DNA from: Comamonas sp.
Lineage (GTDB): Bacteria; Pseudomonadota; Gammaproteobacteria; Burkholderiales; Burkholderiaceae_C
Direction: 5' to 3'
Assembly: GCA_021166775.1 (NCBI GenBank)
Contig: JAJPEQ010000013.1
Location: 806,001-870,000 of the forward strand
DNA length: 64,000 nucleotides
Numbering within the stretch: position 1 is the first letter of the stretch; every line of letters begins with the position of its first letter. The notes under the pieces are model-generated. The model made no database searches, was not told the DNA's origin, and worked only from the letters and a program-made list of their open reading frames with translations. Below are positions 18,013 through 27,755 of the stretch, piece by piece. The translations under genes were made by a program, and so were the position numbers.

Positions 18013-18030
18013 GGTCGCCGCGGGCATGAC

Positions 18031-19632
18031 ATGAACACGCAGGGCGCGCAGCTCACGATGAACGGCGCAGCGGCGCTGCTGCGGCCCGGCGCGCACCGGT
18101 CGGCGCAGCGCAGGCGCTGGCGCGTGTCCTGGCTGCTGATCGCGGCCATGGTGCCGGTCGCGCTGATTCTTCTGCCTCTCGTTTACGTGGGCCTGCGCAC
18201 GGCGCAAGCGGGCCTGGCAGACATTGCGGCCGAGCTGCTGCGTCCGCGCACGCTGCAACTGCTGCTCAACACCGTGGGCCTGGGGGCGGGCGTCACGCTG
18301 CTGACCATCGTCATCGGCCTGGGCGTGGCCTGGTGCGTGGAGCGCACCGACCTGCCGCTGCGCAACTTCTGGCGCATCGCCGCCGGACTGCCGCTGGTGC
18401 TGCCGGCCTTCGTGGCGAGCTATGCCTGGGCGTCGATCGGCACGGGTTTGCAGAACCTGGGCGGCGCCATCATGGTGCTGGCACTCACGAGCTACCCGCT
18501 GGTGTATCTGCCCGTGGCGGCGGCGCTGCGCGGAGCCGATCCCGGTTTCGAGGACATTTCCCGCTCGCTCGGCGCGGGGCCGTGGCGCACGTTTCGGTGC
18601 GCGCTGCTGCCCCAGCTCATGCCGGCCCTGGGTGGCGGGTCGCTGCTCGTGCTCACGCACATGTTCGCCGAGTTCGGCGCGCTCGCCTTCCTGCGCGTGC
18701 AGACCTTCACCACGGCGATCTTTGAATCGTATGAACTGCATTTCGACAGCTCCACCGCCGCGGCTCTGTCCATCGTGCTGATGCTGTTGTGCCTGCCCGC
18801 CGCGTGGCTGGAAATGCGCCTGCGCGGCCAGCGGCGCGTGGCACGCGTGGGGCGCGGCGCGATGCGTGCGCCCCATCTCGTGCAGCTGCGGGGCATGCGG
18901 CGGCTGGGCGTGTTCGGCGCGTTCGCGATGCTGGGCGTGCTGTCTCTGGGCGTGCCACTGGCGGCGCTCGGCTACTGGCTGTTCACGGGCAGCTCGGCCG
19001 GCGGCGGCTTCGACGCGCTCTGGCCGGCCATTCGCGGCTCCATCACCTTTGCCAGCAGCGGCGCGCTGCTCACCAGCGTGCTCGCGATCCCGCTGGTGCT
19101 GCTGGCGGTGCGCCGGCGCAGCCAATGGGCCCAGGCGGCCGAGCGCCTGCCGTACATCGTGCACGGCCTGCCGGGCGTGGTGGTGGCGCTGGCGCTGGTG
19201 TTTCTCTCGCTGCGCCTCGTGCCCGCGCTCTACCAGAGCCCGCTCGTGCTGCTCGTCGCCTACGCCATCCTGTACCTGCCGCTGGCGCAATCGTCGCTGC
19301 GCGGCTCCCTTGAGCTGCTGCCCCCTCAGATCGAAAACGTGGCGCGCAGTCTCGGCAAACGGCCCTCGCAGGTGTTCCTCTCCATCGTGCTGCCCAACAT
19401 CGCGCCGGGCGTGGGCGCAGCGCTGGCGCTGATGTCGCTGCAGATGGTGCGCGAGCTCACCGCCACGCTGATGCTCGCGCCCACGGGCACGGCGACGCTG
19501 GCCACCGAAGTCTGGGCCTACACCAACGATGGCGAATACGCCGCCGCCGCGCCCTTTGCCGCCATGCTGGTGGTCCTCTCCATCGTGCCGGTGTGGGTCT
19601 TCACACGCCGCATGCTGCAGCAGTCGCGATGA
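18031..19632 (+). CDS. fbpB: ferric iron ABC transporter permease (FbpB family, fused two-domain)
   Basis: A 533-residue inner-membrane permease containing two homologous halves, each with about six transmembrane helices and an EAA-like cytoplasmic loop: EDISRSLGAGPWRTFRCALL in the first half and ENVARSLGKRPSQVFLSIVL in the second. This fused arrangement is usual for FbpB/CysT-type iron permeases. The stop codon overlaps the ATG of the ATPase gene (ATGA). Confidence 0.92.
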   Translation: MNTQGAQLTMNGAAALLRPGAHRSAQRRRWRVSWLLIAAMVPVALILLPLVYVGLRTAQAGLADIAAELLRPRTLQLLLNTVGLGAGVTLLTIVIGLGVAWCVERTDLPLRNFWRIAAGLPLVLPAFVASYAWASIGTGLQNLGGAIMVLALTSYPLVYLPVAAALRGADPGFEDISRSLGAGPWRTFRCALLPQLMPALGGGSLLVLTHMFAEFGALAFLRVQTFTTAIFESYELHFDSSTAAALSIVLMLLCLPAAWLEMRLRGQRRVARVGRGAMRAPHLVQLRGMRRLGVFGAFAMLGVLSLGVPLAALGYWLFTGSSAGGGFDALWPAIRGSITFASSGALLTSVLAIPLVLLAVRRRSQWAQAAERLPYIVHGLPGVVVALALVFLSLRLVPALYQSPLVLLVAYAILYLPLAQSSLRGSLELLPPQIENVARSLGKRPSQVFLSIVLPNIAPGVGAALALMSLQMVRELTATLMLAPTGTATLATEVWAYTNDGEYAAAAPFAAMLVVLSIVPVWVFTRRMLQQSR

Positions 19633-20654
19633 GCACGGTCGCGGCGCAGGGGCTGCGCAAGACCTACGGCACCACCGAGGTGCTGCGCGGCATCGAGCTG
19701 CACCTTGAATCCGGATCGGTGCTTGCGCTGCTGGGCCCCTCAGGCTGCGGCAAGACCACGCTGCTGCGCTTGATCGCGGGCTTCGAGCCGGTCGATGACG
19801 GCACGATCACGTTCGACGGGCGCGTGGTGGCATCGGCCAGCCACTTCCTTCCGCCCGAGCGACGCGGCATCGGCTACGTGCCGCAGGAAGGCGCTCTTTT
19901 TCCGCACCTGACGGTGGAGGAAAACATCCGCTACGGCCTGAACCGGCGCTGCAACTGCCAGGAGCGCCTGCAGGAGGTGCTCGCGCTCACCGGCCTGCAG
20001 GGCCTGGGCGGGCGCTATCCGCACGAGCTCTCGGGCGGGCAGCAGCAACGGGTGGCGCTGGCCCGGGCACTGGCTCCGCAGCCCTCGCTGATCCTGCTCG
20101 ACGAACCCTTCAACGCCCTGGACCTGGACCTGCGCCACAGCCTGTGCGAAGAGGTGGTGCAGATGCTGCGCGGCACCGGCGCAACCACCATCCTCGTGAC
20201 GCATGACCCGGTGGAAGCCTTTGCCACATCCGACCAGGTGGCCGTGATGCAGGCGGGCACGATACGCCAGTGCGCGAGCCCCCGGGACGTGTATTGGTGC
20301 CCGGCGGACGCCACCGTGGCGCGCCTGACGGGTTCGACGATTTTTCTGCCCGGCCAGGCACGCGATGGCGTCGTGCACTGCGCGCTGGGAGAGCTGGCGC
20401 TGCATGAAGCAGTGCGGGGCCTGAACGGCCAGGTGCAGGCGATGCTGCGTCCTGAACAGCTGTGCTGGAGCCCCGCCTCAAGCGGCGTTTCGGCGCAGGT
20501 GCTGAGCCAATCGTTCCGGGGCGACCACACCGTCGTGAGCCTCGTGGCCCATGGCCTGCAGCTGCGCCTTCGCATGCCCACGCTGCAGGCGCCCGCGCAC
20601 GACGCGCGGGGCAGCATCGTCGTGCACGGGGCATGCATGGCCTACCCCGCGTAA
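19629..20654 (+). CDS. fbpC: ferric iron ABC transporter ATP-binding protein (FbpC family)
   Basis: A 341-residue ATPase of the iron/spermidine/sulfate importer class. Walker A GPSGCGKTT, signature LSGGQQQRVALARAL and Walker B LILLDEPFNALD are intact; a TOBE-like C-terminal domain follows (about residues 235-341). ATG 19629 overlaps the permease stop; an in-frame ATG 36 bases earlier lies inside the permease gene. It ends 9 bases from the convergent MFS gene. Confidence 0.93.
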   Translation: MSTVAAQGLRKTYGTTEVLRGIELHLESGSVLALLGPSGCGKTTLLRLIAGFEPVDDGTITFDGRVVASASHFLPPERRGIGYVPQEGALFPHLTVEENIRYGLNRRCNCQERLQEVLALTGLQGLGGRYPHELSGGQQQRVALARALAPQPSLILLDEPFNALDLDLRHSLCEEVVQMLRGTGATTILVTHDPVEAFATSDQVAVMQAGTIRQCASPRDVYWCPADATVARLTGSTIFLPGQARDGVVHCALGELALHEAVRGLNGQVQAMLRPEQLCWSPASSGVSAQVLSQSFRGDHTVVSLVAHGLQLRLRMPTLQAPAHDARGSIVVHGACMAYPA

Positions 20655-20663
20655 GCCGCTCGC

Positions 20664-21839
20664 TCAGGCAAGCACGTGCGTGAGCACCGCGTCGATGTGA
20701 CGCAGGTGGCGCCGGCTCGATGCGAGCATGACCACGGCAGCACACACGGCCGCCGCACCCACCCAATAGGGCACGTGGTCATTGATGTGTTCGCCCAGAA
20801 AACCCGCGAGCCAGGGGGCGACGGCGCCCCCGGCAAAACGCACGAAGCTGTAGGCGGCCGAGGCCACGCCACGCTGCACCGGCGCGGCATTCATCACGGT
20901 CTCCGTCACCAGGGTGTTGTTGATGCCCAGAAACAGCCCCGCCACGACCACGCCACCGGCGAGCACCGCCTGGCTCTCGGTCCAGATGGCCATGACGACG
21001 AGCACCAGCGCAAAACCGCTCAGAGCCATCAAGGCCGAGGGCAGCGTGCCAAAGCGCTCCTGCAGGCGCGGAGCGACGAAGACGGACGCAAACGCCAGCG
21101 CCACGCCCCAACCGAAGAACACGAGGCCCACCTGCTGCGCCCCCATGTTCAGCGGAAACGGCGTATAGGCCAGCAGCGTGAAGAATCCGAAGTTGTAGAG
21201 CAGCGCCGTGAGCGCCACGCCCAGCAGGCCCGGGTGGCGCAGCGCCCGAAACGGATCACGCAGCGAACTGGGTTGGGGGCGCGTGGCGGCTTGCGGCAGA
21301 AGGAAGACCGTGACCAGAAGCGCCAGAGCCATCAGCACCGAAACGCCAAAAAACGGCCCGCGCCAGGAAATGGCGCCAAGCACGCCGCCAATCAGCGGCC
21401 CAGCCGCGATGCCCACGCCCAGCGCGGCCTCATAGAGCACGATGGCCTCGCGCACCGAGCCGCGCGAGCTGCTGACGATGGCCGTGAGCGCCGTGGCCAC
21501 GAACAAGGCATTGCCCAGGCCCCAGAGCGCGCGCCAGCCGACGATGGCGGCGATCGAATCGGACGCACCGGCCAGACCCGCGCCCACGATGATGACGGCC
21601 AGCCCCAGCAGCAGCGTGCGTTTGACGCCCAGGCGGCTGGAGACGACGCCGGTGATCAGCATGGCCAGGCCCATGACGGCCATGTAGCTCGTGAACAGCA
21701 GCGAGGTCTGCGACGGCGTGGCGCCGAGCGAGTCGGCAATCGGCTTGAGGATGGGGTCCACCAGGCCAATGCCCATGAAGGCGATGACGCAGGCAAAGGC
21801 GACGGCCAGCACGGCCTTGGGTTGGTGCAGAAAATTCAT
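20664..21839 (-). CDS. MFS family efflux transporter
   Basis: A 391-residue major facilitator protein with about 12 hydrophobic segments, starting VLAVAFACVIAFMGIGLVDP and carrying the drug-antiporter-like loop SRLGVKRTLLLGLAV between helices 2 and 3 and GIAAGPLIGGVLG (motif C-like, proton antiporter) in helix 5. It is co-transcribed with, and overlaps by ATGA, the upstream MarR gene, the usual layout of a self-regulated export system. The exported compound is unknown. Confidence 0.87.
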   Translation of the reverse strand: MNFLHQPKAVLAVAFACVIAFMGIGLVDPILKPIADSLGATPSQTSLLFTSYMAVMGLAMLITGVVSSRLGVKRTLLLGLAVIIVGAGLAGASDSIAAIVGWRALWGLGNALFVATALTAIVSSSRGSVREAIVLYEAALGVGIAAGPLIGGVLGAISWRGPFFGVSVLMALALLVTVFLLPQAATRPQPSSLRDPFRALRHPGLLGVALTALLYNFGFFTLLAYTPFPLNMGAQQVGLVFFGWGVALAFASVFVAPRLQERFGTLPSALMALSGFALVLVVMAIWTESQAVLAGGVVVAGLFLGINNTLVTETVMNAAPVQRGVASAAYSFVRFAGGAVAPWLAGFLGEHINDHVPYWVGAAAVCAAVVMLASSRRHLRHIDAVLTHVLA

Positions 21840-22303
21840 GGGGTCTTGTTCTGTTCGTGCCGGTGGCTGGCATAAGCGATGTCGAGCAAGGCGCTCAAGG
21901 TGCGGGTGGCCGCCTGCACGCGCTCGCGCTCGGGTGCATTCATGTGCGCCATCAGCGCCTCAAGCACCCGGGCGCGCGTGGCGCGCGCATCGGCCAGCAC
22001 CGCGCGGCCTTCCTCGGTCAGGGTGAGCATGGTGGCCCGGGCATCGAGCGGATCACTGGCGCGCGCCACCCAGCCCCGGGCCTGCAGGCGTTGCACTCGC
22101 GTGGTCATCGTTGGCTGGCTGCAGTGCTCGACCCGCGCCAGGTCGCTGGTACGCGCCTGCCCCCACTCGTCGATCTGCGAGAGCACGCGCACCTGCGCCA
22201 GCGGCAGCGGCCAATCGGAATGGTGCGTGACCCAGCGGTTGAGCCGCACGACCACATCCAGCAGTTCGGCGGCGCTCCCCGGGCCATGGTCGGATTTCGG
22301 CAC
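21836..22303 (-). CDS. MarR-family transcriptional regulator
   Basis: A 155-residue winged-helix regulator of the MarR family. The recognition helix region reads ARVEHCSQPTMTTRVQRLQA, followed by the wing GWVARASDPLDARATMLTLTEEG. The start is GTG 22303. A nearly perfect dyad lies 12 bases upstream of it, so autoregulation together with the downstream MFS gene is the simplest reading. Ligand not identifiable. Confidence 0.9.
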   Translation of the reverse strand: MPKSDHGPGSAAELLDVVVRLNRWVTHHSDWPLPLAQVRVLSQIDEWGQARTSDLARVEHCSQPTMTTRVQRLQARGWVARASDPLDARATMLTLTEEGRAVLADARATRARVLEALMAHMNAPERERVQAATRTLSALLDIAYASHRHEQNKTP

Positions 22304-22314
22304 GATTGCTTCAA

Positions 22315-22335
22315 TTACATAGTTTGACTATGCAA
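22315..22335. promoter_or_regulatory. candidate MarR operator
   Basis: CATAGT-TTG-ACTATG is a perfect 15-bp dyad (22318-22332); extended to 22315-22335 the arms TTACATAGT/ACTATGCAA have one mismatch. It lies just upstream of the MarR start codon where an operator overlapping the promoter is expected. Confidence 0.6.
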
Positions 22336-22370
22336 TTATAGTGAGGTTGCCCCTTGAGGGGCTCTGCCGC

Positions 22371-22853
22371 TTACCCGCCGCTGGCGGCGCCGACGCGCCT
22401 GAGCACGAAGGGCGTGTCCACGCCGCGCTGCCCCGGGCGATCGAGCCGCTGCAGCGTGCCATGGATCTCGCGGCCGCAACTGGCGTCATCGAGGCGCCCG
22501 GTCCAGAACGCGGACAGCGTCTTGCCGTCGCGCGATTCATCGAGGTTGAAGTCGCCCTCTTCCACATCGCCCGAGGCGATCGAATGCACGCCGCCGAGCG
22601 TGAATTCGCCGCGCAGGCTCGCGGCAAACTCGGGGTGCTGGCGCAGCACCAGCGTGCCGTGCTCGCCCAGGCGCGGCAGCTCCACGCTCCAGCGGCCGTA
22701 GAGCTGGCGCGCCTGCCAGCGCGCCAAGTCGGGACAGGCGGGGTTGACGCGCGCCTGCGCCGCGACCTGGCTCGCTGGTTCAACATGATTTTGGCCGCCA
22801 GCGCAGGCAGATAAAGCGCCTGCCACTATCAAAAGAAGATAAATACGCCTCAT
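22371..22853 (-). CDS. putative lipoprotein, function unknown
   Basis: A 160-residue protein beginning MRRIYLLLIVAGALSACAGG, with a lipobox LSAC giving the lipidated Cys at residue 18. The mature part contains LYGRWSVELP and ASLRGEFTLGG, a pattern of short beta strands reminiscent of small lipocalin/META-like outer-membrane lipoproteins, but I do not recognise a named family. The frame is open upstream of ATG 22853, yet the signal peptide fixes this start. It follows csaA in the same direction. Confidence 0.7.
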   Translation of the reverse strand: MRRIYLLLIVAGALSACAGGQNHVEPASQVAAQARVNPACPDLARWQARQLYGRWSVELPRLGEHGTLVLRQHPEFAASLRGEFTLGGVHSIASGDVEEGDFNLDESRDGKTLSAFWTGRLDDASCGREIHGTLQRLDRPGQRGVDTPFVLRRVGAASGG

Positions 22854-22867
22854 GGGTGCGGTTTTCG

Positions 22868-23206
22868 TCAGAGCAATCGCGTGCCCAGCGGCACCTCGGC
22901 ATCGGGCACGCACAGGGCCACATGTCCGTCGGCATCGTGAAAGCCGGTCACGAGGCATTCGGACATGAGCGGGCCGATCTGCTTGGCGGGAAAGTTCACC
23001 ACCGCCACCACCAGGCGTCCCACCAGATCCCGCGGCGTGTAGCGCTGCGTGATCTGCGCGCTGGATCTTTTCACCCCGATGTCGGGGCCGAAATCCACCT
23101 GCAGCTTGTACGCGGGTTTGCGCGCCTGCGGGAACGCCTCGGCCGCGATCACCCGGCCGACACGCAGCTCGACCCGGCTGAAATCGTCCCAGGTGATCGT
23201 CTCCAT
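22868..23206 (-). CDS. csaA: tRNA-binding protein CsaA
   Basis: A 112-residue single-domain OB-fold protein. METITWDDFSRVELRVGRVI, the KPAYKLQVDFGPDIG strand pair, SSAQITQRY and VVAVVNFPAKQIGPLMSECL are all close to CsaA/EMAP-II-like tRNA-binding domains. Family members bind tRNA and act as secretion chaperones. ATG 23206 sits 11 bases after the stop of the transglutaminase-like gene. The upstream open frame has no similarity. Confidence 0.9.
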   Translation of the reverse strand: METITWDDFSRVELRVGRVIAAEAFPQARKPAYKLQVDFGPDIGVKRSSAQITQRYTPRDLVGRLVVAVVNFPAKQIGPLMSECLVTGFHDADGHVALCVPDAEVPLGTRLL

Positions 23207-23217
23207 GGCCGCCCCGT

Positions 23218-24327
23218 TCAGGCCTGCACCAGCGCGGCGCTGATCTGGTATTTGAAGCCTGCCGCGTCGTAGTGGTCGAACCAGCCGTCGGCGTCCTCGG
23301 CCATCGGGTACATCAGGAAGCCGATCGCGTCGCCCCGGCTGCCCGGCAGCTTCACGTCGTGCGCGGTGTTGTAGGCCATCCAGTTGCCTTCCCACGCGCC
23401 GTACAGGCCCGCGTTCACCGGCGCAATCAGCGGGTCTTTCACGTCCTTGATCCACACCGGTGTTTCCTGGCGCATGACCTTGGCCACGTCGGCCGGATCC
23501 ATCGCCGTCCAGCCATGCGCCTGCAGATAGACCTCGGCGCGGCAGTGCTGCGCGCCGGTGAGATGGGCCGACTTGCCGCCGAGCTGCTGGTAGCCGAAGC
23601 TCGACGGCGCCACGCGAATGCCGTAGACGTCGCGCGCGGGCACGCCCACCGAGCGGCACAGGCCGACGAAGAGCGCATTGATGTCGGCGCACTTGCCGCC
23701 CAGGTTGCCGGTCTCCAGCATGGTCTTGATGTCGCCCTCGCCGCAGCCCTTGACCTCGGGCTCGCGCCAGGCGTTGGCCACCACCCAGTCATAGAGAGCG
23801 CGCGCCTTCGCTTCGTCGCCGCGCGCGCCCTGCGTGGCCTTGAGCGCGGTGGCGCGCACGATGCCGTCGGTGGGCAGCAGGCGCGTGGGCCTGAGCGCCT
23901 GGCGCAGCGTGTCCGCGCCGCCCGGTTCGCGCAGGCCGCCGAGCACGCGGCTTTGCGTGCGCACGCGGCTGGTCACTTGCACCTGCGGCTGCGCGGTGCC
24001 GGCGGCAAACTCCGCCACCACCATGCGCACGCCCTGCGCGCCGTCGCTCGCGAAGCGGGCGCTGCCGTTGCTGTCAAGGGTGTCGTTGATCGGCAGCTGC
24101 CAGCCGGTCTGCACCGACGGCAGAGGCACCCACACACGCGTGGTGCTGGTGGTGGCGGGCAGATCGACGCGCGTGGTGACATCGAAGGTGCGCCAATCGC
24201 CCGCCTGCGGCGAGAAGTGACGGCTGGGGGTTTGCGCCCGCGCGGCGGCGGACCAGGTGACGGGAAGCGCGGCGGCCATGCCGATGGCGGCCGCGCGCCC
24301 CACGATGGAGCGGCGATGCAAGTTCAT
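23218..24327 (-). CDS. secreted transglutaminase-like (papain-fold) protein
   Basis: A 369-residue exported protein. The N-terminus MNLHRRSIVGRAAAIGMAAA has a twin-Arg-like signal. The C-terminal half holds a transglutaminase-like core with the expected catalytic order: Cys in GNLGGKCADINALFVGLC, His in GAQHCRAEVYLQAHGWTAMD and Asp in the same strand (MDPAD). Bacterial relatives are peptidases or amidases rather than cross-linkers, so the substrate is open. Downstream csaA is close behind. Confidence 0.82.
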   Translation of the reverse strand: MNLHRRSIVGRAAAIGMAAALPVTWSAAARAQTPSRHFSPQAGDWRTFDVTTRVDLPATTSTTRVWVPLPSVQTGWQLPINDTLDSNGSARFASDGAQGVRMVVAEFAAGTAQPQVQVTSRVRTQSRVLGGLREPGGADTLRQALRPTRLLPTDGIVRATALKATQGARGDEAKARALYDWVVANAWREPEVKGCGEGDIKTMLETGNLGGKCADINALFVGLCRSVGVPARDVYGIRVAPSSFGYQQLGGKSAHLTGAQHCRAEVYLQAHGWTAMDPADVAKVMRQETPVWIKDVKDPLIAPVNAGLYGAWEGNWMAYNTAHDVKLPGSRGDAIGFLMYPMAEDADGWFDHYDAAGFKYQISAALVQA

Positions 24328-24497
24328 TCAGAGAACCCTTTCATGCAGTGAATACACCTGTCGGCGCATGAGAGGCGTTGTGTTGGAGCAATCCGCAAAC
24401 GCCAATGCCTCGAAGGCAGGTGACTTGCAGCCCGACCGGGCGCAAGCGAGGGTGATTATCGGCAATCCGGCGGCAGGTCGCACGGCCCGCCACGGGC

Positions 24498-25016
24498 TCA
24501 GGTCCGGCGCTCGCCCAGCGCATCGATCCAGCGGGCGGCGTCCTGGCCGGTCCAGTCGACCGCGCCGATCACCACCAGCCGCGGCTGGCCTGCGGTATCG
24601 ATGAGGATCGTGGTGGGAAACGCCTCGACCTGCCAGGCCCGTGTCGCCTCGCCCCGGGGGTCGAGCAGCACGGGCAGCTTCAGCTGCGTGGCCGCGAGAT
24701 AGCGCCGCACCGTGGCCGGGCGCTCGCGCGAGTTGACCGCCAGCACCGCGATGCGCTCGCCCTCGAGCTCGGCCAGGGTCTGCAGCGTGGGCATTTCTTC
24801 CTTGCAGGGGCCGCACCACGTGGCCCAGAAGTTCACCAGCACCACACGGCCCTTGAGCGCCGCCAGACGCTGCTCGCTTCCCTGAATGTCGGTGGACGGC
24901 AGCGCGGGCGCCGGGGTGCCGGCCGGCCAGCGCTGCAACCGGAACTGCGCCCGGCCGGCCAGCGGCAAGCCGCCCGCCAGCAGCGCCGCCAGCAGCGCGC
25001 GGCGATCGGGCCTCAC
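24498..25016 (-). CDS. TlpA/ResA-type periplasmic thioredoxin
   Basis: A 172-residue thioredoxin-fold protein with an N-terminal export signal ([18 protein letters not shown]) and the active site [13 protein letters not shown] (WCxxC, near residue 70). The cis-Pro segment is [10 protein letters not shown]. Such proteins reduce periplasmic disulfides, for example apocytochrome c. GTG 25016 overlaps the alaS stop (GTGA), so translation is coupled to alaS. The next 170 bases downstream to the transglutaminase-like gene contain no gene I can see. Confidence 0.9.
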   Translation of the reverse strand: MRPDRRALLAALLAGGLPLAGRAQFRLQRWPAGTPAPALPSTDIQGSEQRLAALKGRVVLVNFWATWCGPCKEEMPTLQTLAELEGERIAVLAVNSRERPATVRRYLAATQLKLPVLLDPRGEATRAWQVEAFPTTILIDTAGQPRLVVIGAVDWTGQDAARWIDALGERRT

Positions 25017-27643
25017 AGTCGCTCTGCCACCCAGGCCCGCACGCCCGCCAGGGCCGCGGGCAGGGCCTTGGCATCGTTGCCGCCGGCCATCGCCAGGTCG
25101 CTCTTGCCGCCGCCCTTGCCGCCGACCTGTTGGGCGACGAAGTTCACCAGTTCGCCCGCCTTGAGCCTGGCGGTCTCCGCCTGGGTCACGCCCGCGGCGA
25201 TCTGCACCCTGTCGCCGTCGACCGCGGCCAGCACGATGGCGGCGGTCTTCAGCTTGTCCTTGAGCTTGTCCATGGTTTCGCGCAGCGTGCGCGCGTCGGC
25301 GCCGGGCAGCACGGTGGCCAGCACCTTGACGCCCTTGACCTGCACCGCCTGGCCCGCGAGCTCGTCACCCTGGCTCGCGGCGAGCCTGCCCTTGAGCTGG
25401 GCGATTTCCTTTTCCAGGGTCTTGGCGTGGTCCTGCGCCGCGGCGATGCGCTGCGTCAGCTCCGCGACGGGCGCCTTGAGCGCCGCCGCCGCATCGTGCA
25501 CCGTGGTTTCGAGCGACTGCAGATAAGCCAGCGCGTTCTCGCCCGTCACGCCCTCCACGCGGCGTATGCCCGCGGCCACCCCGCTCTCGGCTACGATCTT
25601 GAACAGGCCGATGTCGCCGGTGCGCGCCACGTGCGTGCCGCCGCAGAACTCGCGGCTCGTGCCGATGTCGAGCACGCGCACGCTTTCGCCGTACTTTTCG
25701 CCGAAGAGCATCATCGCGCCGGTCTGCTTGGCCGCTTCGATGTCCATCACGCGCGCCTGCGTGGCGGTGTTGGCCAGCACCTCTTCATTCACGCGGCGCT
25801 CCACTTCCCTGATCTGCGCCGGCGTCACCGGCTGGTTGTGCGCGAAGTCGAAGCGCGTCTTGTCGGGATCGACGAGCGAGCCCTTCTGCTGCACGTGCGC
25901 GCCCAGCACCTCGCGCAACGCCTTGTGCATCAGGTGCGTGACGCTGTGGTTGCGCATGGTGGCGGCGCGCCGCCCGGCATCGACCTGCGCCTGCAGCGCA
26001 TCGCCGACCTTGAGGCTGCCGCTCTCCAGCACGCCGTGGTGGCCGAACACGCCCGCCTTGATTTTCTGCGTGTCGTGCACGGCAAAGCGCACGCCCTCGC
26101 CCAAGAGCACGCCCTGGTCGCCCACCTGGCCGCCCGATTCGGCATAGAACGGCGTGGTATCGAGCACCACCACGCCCGCCTGCCCGGCCTTCAACTGGGT
26201 GACGCTCTCGCCCTCGAAGTACAGCGCCACCACCTTCGCGGCTTCGCTCAAATGCTCGTAGCCGGTGAAGGTGTTGGCCGCGCCCTCGTAGTGCAGCACC
26301 CGATCCATCTTGAACTTGCCGGCCGCGCGCGCCGTGTCCTTCTGGTGCTGCATGGCGGCGTCGAAGCCCGCTTCATCCACCGCCACGCCGCGCTCGCGGC
26401 AAACGTCGTTGGTCAGGTCGAGCGGAAAGCCGTAGGTGTCGTGCAGCTTGAAGGCCACGTCGCCCGGCAGCGTTGTCACGCCATCGGCCAGAGCCCCGTC
26501 GAGGATCTCCATGCCGTGCGCCAGCGTTTCAAAGAAGCGCTCTTCCTCGGTCTGCAGCACGCTGGTGATGTGCGCCTGCTGCTCTTTCAGGCGCGGATAG
26601 GCCTCGCCCATCTGCGCGACGAGGTCGGCCACGAGCCTGTGGAAGAACGGCGTCTTGCGCCCCAGCTTGTAGCCATGGCGAATCGCACGGCGGATGATGC
26701 GCCGCTGCACGTAGCCACGGCCCTCGTTGCCCGGGATCACGCCGTCGCTCACCAGAAACGCGGTGGCGCGGATGTGATCGGCGATCACCTTGAGCGAGGG
26801 GTTGGCCAGGTCGGTGCAGCCGGTCTCGCGCGCGGCGGCTGCGATCAGCGCCTGGAACAGGTCGATCTCGTAATTGCTGTGCACGTGCTGCAGGATCGCG
26901 GCCAGGCGCTCCAGCCCCATGCCGGTATCGACGCAGGGCGCGGGCAGCGGCGTGACCGAACCGTCCTCGGCCATGTCGAACTGCATGAACACGTGGTTCC
27001 AGATCTCGATGAAGCGGTCGCCGTCCTCGTCGGGCGAACCGGGCGGGCCGCCGGGAATGTGCGCGCCATGGTCGTAGAAGATTTCCGAGCACGGGCCGCA
27101 GGGGCCGGTGTCGGCCATCATCCAGAAGTTGTCGCTCTTGTAACGCCCACCCTTGTTGTCGCCGATGCGAATCACGCGAGAGGGGTCCAGGCCAATCACC
27201 TGGGTCCAGATGTCGTAGGCCTCGTCATCCTCGTGGTAGACCGTGGCCAGCAGCCGCTCGGGCGGCAGGCCGTAGACCTGGGTCAGCAGCTCCCAGCCCC
27301 ACTCGATCGACTCACGCTTGAAGTAGTCGCCGAAGCTCCAATTGCCCAGCATCTCGAAAAACGTGTGGTGGCGCGCGGTGTAGCCCACGTTCTCCAGGTC
27401 ATTGTGCTTGCCCCCGGCGCGCAGGCAGGCCTGCACGCTGGTGGCGCGCTTGTACGGGCGCTGGTCGGTGCCGAGAAACACATCCTTGAACTGCACCATG
27501 CCGCTGTTGGTGAACATCAGCGTCGGGTCGTTACCGGGCACCAGCGGGCTGGACGGCACGATGGTGTGCCCACGCGCGGCGAAGAAGTCGAGGAAGGTCT
27601 GACGGATGTCGGCGACCGACATGGGAGGCTGGGGATTTTTCAT
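25013..27643 (-). CDS. alaS: alanyl-tRNA synthetase
   Basis: An 876-residue class II synthetase charging tRNA-Ala. The catalytic domain starts [20 protein letters not shown] and contains the motif 2 region [21 protein letters not shown]. The editing domain shows the Zn ligands [14 protein letters not shown] and [15 protein letters not shown]. The C-terminal coiled coil and C-Ala domain end with [15 protein letters not shown]. The length equals E. coli AlaS. ATG 27643 is used; ATG 27622 (MSVADIRQ) is an alternative. Its 3' end overlaps the TlpA-type gene. Confidence 0.97.
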   Translation of the reverse strand: MKNPQPPMSVADIRQTFLDFFAARGHTIVPSSPLVPGNDPTLMFTNSGMVQFKDVFLGTDQRPYKRATSVQACLRAGGKHNDLENVGYTARHHTFFEMLGNWSFGDYFKRESIEWGWELLTQVYGLPPERLLATVYHEDDEAYDIWTQVIGLDPSRVIRIGDNKGGRYKSDNFWMMADTGPCGPCSEIFYDHGAHIPGGPPGSPDEDGDRFIEIWNHVFMQFDMAEDGSVTPLPAPCVDTGMGLERLAAILQHVHSNYEIDLFQALIAAAARETGCTDLANPSLKVIADHIRATAFLVSDGVIPGNEGRGYVQRRIIRRAIRHGYKLGRKTPFFHRLVADLVAQMGEAYPRLKEQQAHITSVLQTEEERFFETLAHGMEILDGALADGVTTLPGDVAFKLHDTYGFPLDLTNDVCRERGVAVDEAGFDAAMQHQKDTARAAGKFKMDRVLHYEGAANTFTGYEHLSEAAKVVALYFEGESVTQLKAGQAGVVVLDTTPFYAESGGQVGDQGVLLGEGVRFAVHDTQKIKAGVFGHHGVLESGSLKVGDALQAQVDAGRRAATMRNHSVTHLMHKALREVLGAHVQQKGSLVDPDKTRFDFAHNQPVTPAQIREVERRVNEEVLANTATQARVMDIEAAKQTGAMMLFGEKYGESVRVLDIGTSREFCGGTHVARTGDIGLFKIVAESGVAAGIRRVEGVTGENALAYLQSLETTVHDAAAALKAPVAELTQRIAAAQDHAKTLEKEIAQLKGRLAASQGDELAGQAVQVKGVKVLATVLPGADARTLRETMDKLKDKLKTAAIVLAAVDGDRVQIAAGVTQAETARLKAGELVNFVAQQVGGKGGGKSDLAMAGGNDAKALPAALAGVRAWVAERL

Positions 27644-27755
27644 GGAATTTTCCGGCTTCTGCGCCTGTCCAATCTGCGCGAGCAGCTACATCAACTATAG
27701 CACCCGACACCATTCGGCGATCCGCCGCCGTGGTGCGGGAGCAAAGAAGGCGATT

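Noticed and set aside
25130-27700. Long open frame antisense to alaS
   Set aside because: Same composition artefact; the sense strand encodes a complete alanyl-tRNA synthetase.
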